A model generated the notes under the pieces. That model was not told the DNA's origin and did no database searches. It saw nothing but the letters and a program-made list of their open reading frames with translations. Shown piece by piece: positions 1 to 9,737 of a DNA stretch of 64,000 nucleotides. A program made the translations under genes and the position numbers. The DNA comes from Leptodontidium sp. MPI-SDFR-AT-0119 (lineage: Eukaryota > Ascomycota > Leotiomycetes > Helotiales > Leptodontidiaceae): contig JAHLEZ010000013.1 of the NCBI GenBank assembly GCA_020726505.1, positions 124,001-188,000 on the forward strand, given 5' to 3'. Each line of letters starts with the position of its first letter. The stretch's first letter is position 1.

Positions 1-501
1 TGAACCCGCATACTGCTCTCTCTTGCTTCTATTATTTTAGAATCTGTCAGTAACACCCCGAAGTCTTCTAAGCGAGTCCCTGGAATGGGGGAAGAGCCTG
101 AAGGCAAGCCCTGTAAATAAGCGAGGCTACCCCAGAATTTTGTCGAACTGCGAGCCATCTGAACACTTCAAAAGTGTACATGAACTACAATTCAAAGATC
201 CCAGTAATTTTCACTACTCATATTCCAGAACCTAATTTCCGCTTCTGGGTGATTATGGAAATATTCAGCTATATCTAACCCGCTGGAAGAACTCCGCTTA
301 GAACCAAACACATCCGGCTCTGGTTCGGAGAACCAAAAAAAAAAAAAAAAAGGAGACCAAAACTTCAAAAGAACACCACAGCAACTTAGAACCTTACAGC
401 CCCCTTTTTAAAAATCCAAATACATTACTTCACTTACTTACAGTCAAGACGAACCAAAACAGCGTTAAAAAAAGAATATTCCCAGCCAAAGGTAATCATG
501 A
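1..501. other. Intergenic DNA, no gene seen
   Basis: No convincing coding region on either strand. It contains a run of 17 A at 335-351. A second A-run near 467-473 reads as a T-run about 30 nt beyond the 3' end of the minus-strand tRNA at 502-574, so it could act as its Pol III terminator. Confidence 0.5.
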
Positions 502-574
502 TAGCAATTCCTGGTTTTGATCCAGGGACCTCGGGGTTATGAGCCCCGCGCTTCTTCCTCTGTGCTAAATTGCT
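502..574 (-). tRNA. tRNA-Met (CAT), initiator-like
   Basis: Read on the minus strand, the 73 nt fold as a tRNA. The acceptor stem has seven pairs (AGCAATT with AATTGCT), the anticodon stem CGGGG/CCCCG encloses loop CTCATAA with anticodon CAT, and the T stem CCTGG/CCAGG encloses loop ATCAAAA. An A at position 1, a three-G/three-C anticodon stem and an A-starting T loop are initiator tRNA features in eukaryotes. The D arm is weak: GCAC does not pair well with the expected partner, and the region is one base longer than in yeast initiator tRNA. No intron is present. It could be a functional divergent initiator or a decaying copy. Confidence 0.72.
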
Positions 575-1052
575 TTGATGTACCTTATACTTGGAGGGAC
601 TTATCGCAACGGTGTGGTTGCTTTGTTGGACGACATTTGCTTAATTTGATATTTGATGGTCTGGGTGGGAAGGGAGAGGGGGAGGGGGTGATGTCAGACG
701 GAAGGGGTGGGTGTGAGTCACAATGCGGAATTAGTTTGAGGCTGATGACATTGTGGAACGTAGATTTGGGACTTGAGAGGGATAAGAAATTAATAAGATG
801 GGATAGATTATCATTCTAAATTGTTGGAGGAATTCGGATGAGGTGTTGTAGAAAGACCAGATACCAGCACAACAGGAAGAGAAGACTGGTGTCCGACGGA
901 GGGCCAATAATTATTCACAAGAGTATAATCAGATTATTTGGACTTGGTTCCGAAGTGTACGATATTGGTAAATTGCGTCCCATTTCATCGGACAAGAAAA
1001 TTATGAAAAATTGTAGTCGGTACGGGTCTGAATCAAGTATATTTCCTCTACT
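575..1052. other. Intergenic DNA, no gene seen
   Basis: Only short open frames without recognisable motifs or compositional support. Confidence 0.4.
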
Positions 1053-1265
1053 CTAAAAACAACAAAAGCTCACAGCATCCTGTTGCACCCACTTGAATTG
1101 CTCTACTAGCCTATTCTCAAATTCCTCGCCAGCCTTTTCTATAGCCTCAAACGTCACAGGGTCACCACACGACTCCGTTCCTCCACCGAGAGCGTAGCCA
1201 CAATATATCTCCCCATGCCTACATTTTCTAGCCTTTCCTCCGTAGGGACTGTCTCGATGTGGCAT
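1053..1265 (-). pseudogene. Possible remnant of a small Cys-rich secreted protein
   Basis: A 70-codon open frame holds the pattern C-R-H-G-E-I-Y-C-G-Y followed by further cysteines and a C-terminal FCC. A charged Cys followed by Gly, then Tyr-Cys-Gly, is a layout I associate with small secreted proteins of plant-associated ascomycetes, but the resemblance is weak and from memory. No signal peptide is attached and no upstream exon could be joined with confidence. It may be a terminal exon, a decayed gene or a chance frame. Confidence 0.2.
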
Positions 1266-1276
1266 ATAGTATGTGG

Positions 1277-1300
1277 AATCCGGGCTTTTTAGCCCGGATT
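1277..1300. repeat. Perfect 10-bp inverted repeat with TTTT loop
   Basis: AATCCGGGCT at 1277-1286 is followed by TTTT and its exact reverse complement AGCCCGGATT at 1291-1300. The GC-rich stem could be a transcript-end hairpin, a foldback element end or a protein-binding dyad. No second copy was noticed in the window. Confidence 0.7.
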
Positions 1301-2523
1301 AACTTTAGGTTGGTATGACTCACCGGAATTACGAGCGGCCTGTACTGGAGCTAGTGCATCAAAGTAGGGGTCGATGGGTGTATTGCCACTCTTCTGTCCA
1401 AATGGAGCGTTTGTATGAATGCCTTATTTGACGGCATAGATAGAGGTGCCGCCATTGTGTCCACGTGAATACTGAAGCAGCTGTCAGAGCCCTTGGAATT
1501 TTCTCTCCTGAAACACCTGCTCACGAGCTTTTGGGGGTTCTTTGCTTTCCTGCACCTGGCGCAGAGCAATCTTGGATGGACAAAGCAGACGAGAATGTAA
1601 GCGCTGTTTAAGACCCAACTATGAGTGATATCTTTGATAAGATAGGCGGGGCTTTGTCAAGGATCGTGACAGTCCCTGATTTCTTTCCACGGAAGAGGTA
1701 CAAACGCATTACGTCACGTGCTACGTACAGACTTTCAGCTAGAAGCAACCAGATATTGCCAGCCACCAGGCAGAGGATGAGGCTCCAACTTAAGATTATA
1801 GGAGCTTCAGCTGCAGTTAAATTTGTGAAGAACGCGGGTGACAATCTAGTTTCTTTACTTGGAGCAGGACTGTAAAGTGTTGCTACGGACTTGTCAGCAT
1901 GAAAACGTAGTAGGATCACGTTTCGGTACCTACACCATTGAGATTTTCAAGAGACGAGGTTAGCATGGCATATCTTATTTCTCATGAACTGCCTCAATGT
2001 TGTTTTTTTACGTTAGGCTTCATCAGCTACCGGTGACCTCACTTCAAGCTTCTACTTTAACAAGTACGTTCTCACGCACTGGAAACCCCACAACATGGGG
2101 AATTTCAGGCTTTAAAACTACGAGAAATTGAATAGAATATCCAAAACTCATCTTTTGAAATTGTTACTGCGATAAACAATTCCGAACTTGAGATTTCTTT
2201 CAAAGGAAACATTTAGCTGTCTATCACGTGTCAGTGTTTCTGGAATGCCTCAGGGCAATTGTCAAGTAAAAATATAGATTTGGAGCGAACTTCTAGTGAA
2301 CTCAATTGTTTACCTTCATATTACTGATTATATATGTTCTTGACATTTTTAGACCGTTGCTAAACCCAGGCTCTTCAAGGGTTAGTCACGTGAGAGTCAT
2401 GAGTTTCCTCGCTTGAGGCAGTCGCGATAGGCGCCTCTTCCGCGCTCGCCATCATTGTGATGTTTGTTCGCTCCTAGTAGTCACTTTTTGTAACTTCCAG
2501 GATTTTCACCATTTCTATCTTTC
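1301..2523. other. Intergenic DNA upstream of the 2.5 kb gene
   Basis: Short open frames occur on both strands (for example 1621-1875 plus and 1608-1919 minus), but they overlap each other and carry no recognisable domain. The last few hundred bases are the presumed promoter and 5' UTR of the gene starting at 2524. Confidence 0.4.
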
Positions 2524-4680
2524 ATGATCAACACCACCCTGCGCCTTGTTTTCCCTACGCCTACAAAGTCGGTCCTCCATACGAGAACAACCACCGACCT
2601 CGTCATGGCGACCTTGAAAACCGATACCACCGCTTATGGGTCTACGACAGCAACACCTGCTATACCCTCCGCTGTTAGCCCAGGCAGATCAACCGCCGCA
2701 TCCTATCAACCCATCGCGGGAAAAATGCGAGCCATCTTGGAGCAAGCTTCAAAAAACAATGACGACAAAGGAAAGCAGATGGGAGCTGTTCTGTTCGGTT
2801 TTGAACTGGTTCATGCTAATCTTAAGAACTTGATGAGCGAAAAAGGTTTCTTTCCTGGTTTCACGCAGGAACAAAAGCTGTGGTATATTGACGCTACCTT
2901 ATACGACACCTTCTGTAAGTCTGCACCTAGGTCTCCTGGTCTGAAGACTGACGGTGCCACAGGGAAGAAACTGTTTGGAAAGGACGATTACAAGGTTCCA
3001 TGCCCGTCAGATCAACCACAACTCTCTACTGGTCTCGAACATCGACCTTCGACTCCTGCACAAATTAGCACTGGGAAAATAAACAACAAAGTCGCTACCC
3101 CACTTAGTCTTAGCACCGAGAATCCAACTGTTGCTACTCTTCCTTGTCAAAATGCCTCTAGTGAGACTGGTGTCACTCTAGCAGATGATCCTGGATTGCC
3201 CACTTTTGTGCCTCTTCGAACTTTTCCCCAAACATCTCTTACACAAGATTGGGTTGGTTCTGGTCAAGATGTCCCTGCCACAGGCAACCCGCGATCATCA
3301 AAGCCTCAAAAGTCTCCATCAAAGTCACCGTATCGCTCAAGTAAAATCTCTGGCTCTGGTCGCGCTCATATCAACAACCTCCCAGCAAACAAACCGCCAT
3401 TCAACCTCCAGATGGAATCCTCCTCATTACTTCTCAAACGCCGCACTTCACAGGCACGTGGAACTTTTCAACGAGATGTCAGCTCAAGGAACCAGCCCTC
3501 AAATTCTTCGATCACAAAGGCACAAGGAAATCTAAAGTTGATCCCGATTCCTGGACGTAACCCTGATATTAAACAAATGCAGTCTAGTCCATCAATGAAC
3601 AGACAGCAACCTCCTGCACGACCGAACAGTACGACCATGATGCCTCGTCAACAGCAAATCAACCCAAATTCCTGGGGGGGACCAACAATAGCACAATATT
3701 CACCGGAATCAATGCGGATGATGGCAACCGGTGGTCCACTTAACATGAGCTTTCCACCACACTCTACTACAAGACCTCAGCAGATGCAAAGCAATAGAGA
3801 CCCAAGAAACAACCCGATGGCTCGACAAGGAAGCACTACCAAACTTGATGGGCACAATCTTTCTAGCTCTCCAATTGTCATCCAAAATCAAAGCCCACAT
3901 TCGCAAAACTACAGAAACCAGGTCCTTGACTTGGCTTCCATGCGCGCTGGATCTTACTCTCAAAATCATGGACAGCAGAACAATCCTCACTCGAACTTCA
4001 ATGGCCAGCATGGCTACCAACCACCTCCAGGAAGCGGACTGAGGAATGACTCAACACATCTTGCTGCAGGCCAGTATCAGCAGCAAAATAATCATCAGAG
4101 GTCTCATTCTGACTGCACAACTGCGGCTTATTCTCAATTTCAGTACCCGCAGTCAAAATACTTCATGGGAATGCCAATCGATACTCCACCTCAAGGAAGC
4201 CCACTTCAATTCAGACAGCCAGTCTTCAGACACAGCCATACACCAACTGTTCCAACACAGAACAGTTCACCCTATGGGAATGGGCATGGACATGCACATT
4301 TCGCTCCAAACTTTGCTAATTATCCAGGTCAGGCTCGACCACACCCCGATGGATTTTCAAGCCCTAGTCCAATGCATCCCCAGCACAGTCAAGTCCAACA
4401 CGGAGCTCAGATGCCTCGAACAAACTCGGCTCCCCCTGTTTACGCACAACCAGACCACCAAAAGTACTGGAGTAATGGGCGTGGGCAGCCAGCAACTTGT
4501 TGGCAGGGTGGGCATCCCATGGTCCGAGGAAATGGGGCTGCAACACATAATCCCAATATGCCACGCCAGTACCTCCTACCCGAAGACCAAGCTCGTCTTG
4601 ACTCAGGATTCAATAGAAAGCGAAATTTGGAAGAATTTTCGGAAGGAACTTGGCTGGCCCAGGCTCCGGCAAAAAGATAA
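2524..4680 (+). CDS. Q/N/S/P-rich hypothetical protein
   Basis: Two exons, 2524-2914 and 2963-4680, give about 702 aa. The 48-nt intron has GTAAGT, an internal CTGAC branch-like site and CACAG. Its length is a multiple of three, so the frame is also open unspliced. The first ~130 residues hold a compact segment ending EQKLWYIDATLYDTF. The remainder is low-complexity Gln/Asn/Ser/Pro/His-rich, with many MQS, PQQ and NPH runs, and looks disordered. The N-terminal segment and the phase-1 intron position match those of the gene at 18518, which suggests paralogy. An in-frame ATG at 2605 has a better start context (GTCATGGCG) and may be the real start. Function unknown; the composition resembles RNA-granule or transcription-associated proteins, but that is only an impression. 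Confidence 0.75.
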   Translation: MINTTLRLVFPTPTKSVLHTRTTTDLVMATLKTDTTAYGSTTATPAIPSAVSPGRSTAASYQPIAGKMRAILEQASKNNDDKGKQMGAVLFGFELVHANLKNLMSEKGFFPGFTQEQKLWYIDATLYDTFCKSAPRSPGLKTDGATGKKLFGKDDYKVPCPSDQPQLSTGLEHRPSTPAQISTGKINNKVATPLSLSTENPTVATLPCQNASSETGVTLADDPGLPTFVPLRTFPQTSLTQDWVGSGQDVPATGNPRSSKPQKSPSKSPYRSSKISGSGRAHINNLPANKPPFNLQMESSSLLLKRRTSQARGTFQRDVSSRNQPSNSSITKAQGNLKLIPIPGRNPDIKQMQSSPSMNRQQPPARPNSTTMMPRQQQINPNSWGGPTIAQYSPESMRMMATGGPLNMSFPPHSTTRPQQMQSNRDPRNNPMARQGSTTKLDGHNLSSSPIVIQNQSPHSQNYRNQVLDLASMRAGSYSQNHGQQNNPHSNFNGQHGYQPPPGSGLRNDSTHLAAGQYQQQNNHQRSHSDCTTAAYSQFQYPQSKYFMGMPIDTPPQGSPLQFRQPVFRHSHTPTVPTQNSSPYGNGHGHAHFAPNFANYPGQARPHPDGFSSPSPMHPQHSQVQHGAQMPRTNSAPPVYAQPDHQKYWSNGRGQPATCWQGGHPMVRGNGAATHNPNMPRQYLLPEDQARLDSGFNRKRNLEEFSEGTWLAQAPAKR

Positions 4681-6052
4681 TTTCCAGATTTCTACTTGGC
4701 AGTTGAGGGGACTCCGAGTGGTATCTCAACTGGATGAAAGAACCTATGATTAATGGAAAGCTGGTGAGGAATGAAGAGGTCGCATTGCACTTTGGTGTTG
4801 ATTATTTACGGATGATGTCAAATGGGGGTTTGGCAGGCATTCTCCTAGCATTTACGATTCCTCCTTGTTTGGTGGTCTGGGGATCATTTCAAGATCTTGG
4901 TCTCTCCAATTTTGTTTGGCTGTTACCTCGGATCCAGCGGCATTCTGGAGGACTCCTTTTCCTACGGTGCTGACTGATTTGGTGGCAATAGTTGAGAGCC
5001 GTGCGGAGTGGAGTTCATAATTATTTGCTTTATGGAATGGAGTTCAACGAAACGAGGGTTTGTCTCTTTTGGAACTGGCGATGGGCTGCTGCTGCACGAA
5101 GTTTTGGGCATTTTTTGGGTACGGGGTACAAAATAAGCTCTTGGAAGTGCTAATGTATTAGTTAGATTATTTTTCCAATTCATGAAATATCCGTACGCCG
5201 CTTTGTTTTGATACTGGTGAGAAGTCATAAATAAATCGTCGTGAAAGTACCCCGCAGTACTTGGGTATAATTGCGAGATGTGTTGGATCGGTTTGAGATT
5301 GTCGTGCAAGCCGAAAGGATATAATATCTAAAGCCCTCCGCCGTTTGAGATGTCTACTGAAGAGATACCTTTTGATCTCGCTTAGCAGCGCCAAGTCAAA
5401 ACATCCATTCAGATAGGTGCCAATTTGCGGTCCAGCGCATCGTGAGTACCCTGCGGATCTTTGGGATCAAGTGTTTTAAATAATAATAATGAATTACTCT
5501 TGAGATAAGAAGTTGATTTTAATACTCCGTGGAAAAGTCTGATTCAGTAGGTCAGGCCATGGATTTCCAAAGCCTTGTGAGAACCTCATTGAGCCCAGTC
5601 CACCAAGAAGCTCAGTTGACAGGGCGTACTGGTGATGCTAATATTGAAGTGGTTGTGTCAATTTCCATACACTGCAGAGACTTAAACTTCTTACCGTGTC
5701 ACGTTTGCTTCATTTTTGTGACCTATTTCGTGCAGAAAATTCGTCCAGAACTTTCTCCTGCTCCAGCAAAATTAACAACCTATGGCAATGCAGGTGAAAG
5801 ATACTTCCTCTAAGAACTGATGCACTGGTATTTAAGTGCTCGGTTCCTAGTATCTAAGGTACCTACCTAAGTAAGCAGGCTGGGGAGCATCCGGTCACCT
5901 GATTTCCAGAATTGACGCGCCGTCTAGGTTTCTCGCCAAAAGCGAACTCATCAGTACGTAACCTCGTCACCATATCTACGACTACGTTTCCGAACCCTCT
6001 ACTATTCGCCACCAACCCGATATCAAACAAAGAGGGACCCCAGATCGCAAAA
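4681..6052. other. Intergenic DNA with a TACCTA-type motif
   Basis: No supported gene. The first few hundred bases are the likely 3' UTR of the upstream gene. Around 5855-5878 lies the dyad-rich stretch ctaaggtacctacctaag, one of several TACCTA/TAGGTA motifs scattered through intergenic DNA here. A plus-strand frame continues open upstream of 6053 and could be N-terminal coding if an earlier ATG (5912) is used. Confidence 0.4.
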
Positions 6053-6953
6053 ATGTCCATGCAATATACCCCCAACGCCATTCCCACCTCTCCCCTCTAC
6101 ATCTCATGCATCGTCAACATCAAGCACAAAGCACGCTCCTGGGGCATAAGCAGCCAAAACTTTGATCTAGACTACACGCGTATCAGCAGTCAGATCAGGG
6201 TTCATGGGGCGTTTGGCGCGTACAGTGAGGTTGAGAAGACTTGGCATATCGAGTTTTACATGTGGGGAAAGTACTGTACGTATAATCCGGATATCTGCTC
6301 TTTATTTATTTTTCTCGAACGTGCCTTCATCTCACCACTTAAAGCCGCGTTAGAATTACAAGTATCCATGACTATAGAGAAAACGCTAACAACCAACAGT
6401 TGGATCAGAACCCTTTCCATTCCCCTTCCCCTCAACCACAACTGCAACACTCATCTCTGCCACCAACCCAGCACCCGTTCCCACCGGACCACGAGCCATG
6501 AACAGCACACCAGTCCCAAACCCCTACCCTCCAATGTACATCCCTGGCCCTCCTCAAACTCCTATCATAAACACCATCAACACAGGCCGATTCAGTCCCG
6601 CTCCCGCTCCAGGTTCAGGATCACGCGCCAATCTCTCGCAGTATCAGAACCAATACCAGCATCACCAAGGCTCAAGCCCTGCTTCTGGATTGAAGAATGG
6701 ATTTACAATTCGGGGTATTGCAGCTGGTGGGTCACCGAGGTATAGCAATATGGGACAGGCGTATAATAATAGACCTACGAGGGGTAGAGGGACTGATGAG
6801 TCGAGAGGTACTGTGGTTTCGAAGGGTGGCGAGGGAGGTGGACCGCGTTTGGAGGATAGTAGAGGTGGAGGAGGACAGAGAAATGGCCGTGGTGCTGTTT
6901 ATGCCGCGAGGAGACAGCTGAAGATTGCGAGACGGACTGGAGGAAGGAATTGA
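6053..6953 (+). CDS. Small hypothetical protein with Arg-Gly-rich tail
   Basis: Two exons, 6053-6275 and 6400-6953, joined by a 124-nt intron (GTACGT...CAACAG), give 258 aa in a continuous frame. The N-terminal ~75 residues look folded (SWGISSQNFDLDYTRISSQ, then an HIEFYMWGKY segment). The middle is Pro/Phe/Thr-rich. The last ~80 residues hold RGRG, RGGGG and RNGRG motifs, as in RNA-binding or arginine-methylated tails. The start was chosen at the ATG in AAAATGTCC; an in-frame ATG at 5912 is possible. I do not recognise the family. An RNA-associated role is only inferred from the RG tail. Confidence 0.65.
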
Positions 6954-8381
6954 TGCGAAATGGCTGATCGTATTGAGTGTGTTTGATGTATTATGGACGT
7001 TCCTGAGATACCGAGTTGCTGATTGTAGCTGACATGGGCTGATAATGATTGGAGAATTTTGCTATGCTGTAGTAGATAAGCCATCTTGAATGAGGAGCAG
7101 TGTTTAGAGGACAAGAGAAGTTAGGGTTAGAGGCCTGGCTAAATGAACTCGATTCTTTTGCAGTGAAATCAAATTTCGAATTTATGGGACGCCTTTCACC
7201 GATTCGACTTAGATTCTAGTCGATAGTTCTGAGTGATGTTTAATTCACAATCAACGAATGCAGTCAAACCCCAAAGAGCAGAAAAGCGAGTCTCAGAGGT
7301 CAATAGATTGATTTTGCAAATTGTACGCCGTGCGAGTCTGTGCAGGAGGTGCCTGGACTGCGAAACCTTCATATCAAGTTACTCCTGTCAAGCATAACAT
7401 ATCAACAATTATGAAAAGTTAAACACACAAACAAACCCAAGACATCAGCCCCATTTCCTTCATCCCACTTCCTACTTCCCAGTCTCCTACTTAACCCCCC
7501 ACCCCCCCAAAAAAACCACCCCCTACCCCCGTCATCTAACCAAATAAGCAACTCCAATTCATAACCGGGGGCGGCCACGTCGACGTGGTTCAGGTCAAAC
7601 TGGTTCGACATCTACCAAACACGAACGAGCGACTAACAACGAATTCCACCACTCTCGATCGTATATGAGCCGAATCGAAAAACGTATTCAATTACGTTTG
7701 TAAATCAGAACCTCACACGCATCCAAGTGTGGGCTTCTGATTAAGTTTTGGCACTTTCTTCAATGATTTTTTTTAAGTTTTTGATGCTCGATTTGTTGAT
7801 CAACTATGACGAGGGCATGAAACCTTTTTTTGTTTACTTTCTCCCTTCCAATCCCGTCAACATTCCCCCATGGCCGCCTTCCTCAACCATGAGCAGCACT
7901 GTCTTCCTTCTTCGACACCAAGATCTTCGGCTTGGCTGTTCGGTCTGAATACTCGTTTCTTCAATTTATTATTCGGAAGGATTCAATTTCCTTGCGATGT
8001 AGCTCTCCATCTCATTGTTTTGATTCCACCAGATTGAGCTTCGCTTATCGGATTTTCTTCGGCTGTGGCGTTCTTCATGCTTGGGATCCATCCCAACTAT
8101 TATTCTCTCTGCTCAGCAGCTCCAAGTATACTTGATGACCTTGATTGCTCCCAAGAGAAATCATTTTAAGGGATGGTGAGTAAGTTGACCTGTGATTGAC
8201 GAGGAACCAAGTGTCTATTCCAACCCTCTCCTAACTGAAGCCTAACAAAACAATGCAATACATCTATTCATACTCCTCCAAAACCAAAGTTTAAACTAAA
8301 ATGCCTCCTCATCCCTCTCTTCTCTATGCGTATACTACGCCCTAAGAAATCGAATGATTGCCCCACCCAGCAGGGCAGAAA
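6954..8381. other. Intergenic DNA, no supported gene
   Basis: A C-tract followed by an A-run lies near 7494-7520. A perfect 14-bp palindrome, CCACGTCGACGTGG, lies at 7575-7588. Open frames at 7402-7611 (minus), 7748-7948 and 7932-8135 (plus) show no domain and unconvincing composition. Confidence 0.4.
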
Positions 8382-9248
8382 TCATAAAAAAAGAATCAGC
8401 GCCGCAATTGCCAAACTGACCAGCACGACCTCCGTCTCTGTAACCTCGCCTCGATTCCTCACTGCTCCATCTGCTGTCTTTGTAGCTCCTGCTCCTCCAC
8501 TAACGACTGTAATTGTCATACCCGGGAAGCTGGTTGTGGGTGTGAGCGTGTCTAGACCGATGGAGCCAGAGCTCACGGTTGCGGTAGATGTCGGAAGGCC
8601 CCCTGCTGATGATCCTCCACCTTGTCCTCCTGAGCCAGAACCGGAACCGCCATTAGAGCCATCTAGTCCATCTCCAGAACCACCTTGCCCGCTGTTCCCT
8701 CCGCTCCCATTACCCACTCCATAAGTCGGCAGACTAGGAGGGACATAATTCGAGCCTGGTGTGCCTTCATTCGGATTGCCATGTGTACCGCCCATTCCAG
8801 CACCAGGTATACGTCCAGTCGGGGTCGCAGTTACGCTTGCCGGAGCATCTTTATCCACATCTCCTACACTGAGACAGAACCCTTCGAGGTTCATCAGCGG
8901 AGGAAACGCTCCAGGTGCAGCAGTACTGGCGAAATCAGCACATGTTTTGACTGCGTCGTCGAGGACATTCGGCGCCCAGACTGTGCTGGAATAGCAGAGG
9001 CAATGTGCTTGTTGTGGTGGGAGGAGAGTGACGAAGCCGGGCGTGAGGACGGCGCAGATGGAGAGGGCTTGCGAGAGGAGTGCGCAGGAGGGGTTTTGGG
9101 CGAGTTGTTGGGATGGTGGTGGAGTTGGTTCTGGGAAGGTTGGATTGCGGATTCCGAGAGATGGAGGGGTTGGAAGAATGAGAGATGTTGAGAGAGGTAG
9201 GTGGAGGCTGGTGAGAATGAGGTAGAGCACAGGATCGTCTGGTCGCAT
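8382..9248 (-). CDS. Predicted GPI-anchored Cys-rich cell-surface protein
   Basis: Single exon, 288 aa. The N-terminus has a hydrophobic signal-like stretch (residues ~7-27). Residues ~50-130 contain six cysteines in the arrangement C-x8-C, CxC, C and C, typical of small disulfide-bonded fungal extracellular modules. A long Gly/Ser/Asn-rich linker follows (~150-210), then a Ser/Thr-rich region and a hydrophobic C-terminus (VVLVSLAIAALILFL). That tail fits a GPI-anchor signal. The protein is therefore probably secreted and attached to the plasma membrane or wall. It resembles CFEM-type proteins in layout, but the Cys count is six rather than eight, so I do not call CFEM. The start ATG at 9248 is the only one preceding the signal segment. 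Confidence 0.75.
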   Translation of the reverse strand: MRPDDPVLYLILTSLHLPLSTSLILPTPPSLGIRNPTFPEPTPPPSQQLAQNPSCALLSQALSICAVLTPGFVTLLPPQQAHCLCYSSTVWAPNVLDDAVKTCADFASTAAPGAFPPLMNLEGFCLSVGDVDKDAPASVTATPTGRIPGAGMGGTHGNPNEGTPGSNYVPPSLPTYGVGNGSGGNSGQGGSGDGLDGSNGGSGSGSGGQGGGSSAGGLPTSTATVSSGSIGLDTLTPTTSFPGMTITVVSGGAGATKTADGAVRNRGEVTETEVVLVSLAIAALILFL

Positions 9249-9737
9249 TGTGGCTGTGGATGCGTACTCGTATACTTCTCGTTTTTTGTGGGTTATGTTG
9301 AATTGAATTGATCGTGATGCTTGGTGGATCTTGATGTTTGAAATGTGTTCGATACAGTGATGATTGTGAGTGGAATTCGTGGTGATTTGTTCTAAATATC
9401 AGAGAGATGAGGGTCGGAAGGAGGAAGTTGACTATCGCTCCTGCTTTGAGCCCCATCAAGAGTGGAAAGCGCTTGCCATTTGTAGCTTCCGGATCCGAAG
9501 GCATAGATAGACGATCTGGGGAAAATAGAGTAGAAAAGGTATTCGATTCATCATGATATTTCTAGTAATATCCACTCCATGGCTCCCACCCTGAACGAAA
9601 CATATGTACACTTAACACCGTTTTCCTCAAAACCCTCTGGACCCCTCTCCTAGCATGAAGCAACGCCATAACCATGCTCAAATGCCGAGCACCAAAAGGC
9701 TACATAAACAAACCGAAAAATCCATCACCAATCATAA
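9249..9737. other. Intergenic DNA between two minus-strand genes
   Basis: Presumed promoter and 5' UTR of the GPI-anchored protein gene (9248) and 3' flank of the IQGAP gene. No independent feature is supported. Confidence 0.4.

Noticed and set aside
1608..1919. Overlapping frames on both strands (103 codons minus, 84 codons plus)
   Set aside because: Neither has a motif and they overlap each other; no way to prefer one.
7575..7588. 14-bp palindrome CCACGTCGACGTGG
   Set aside because: Perfect but isolated and contains a common SalI-type core; chance cannot be excluded and there is no associated gene.
7402..7611. Gly/Trp-rich minus-strand frame
   Set aside because: Generated by a C-tract on the plus strand; composition is that of simple sequence.
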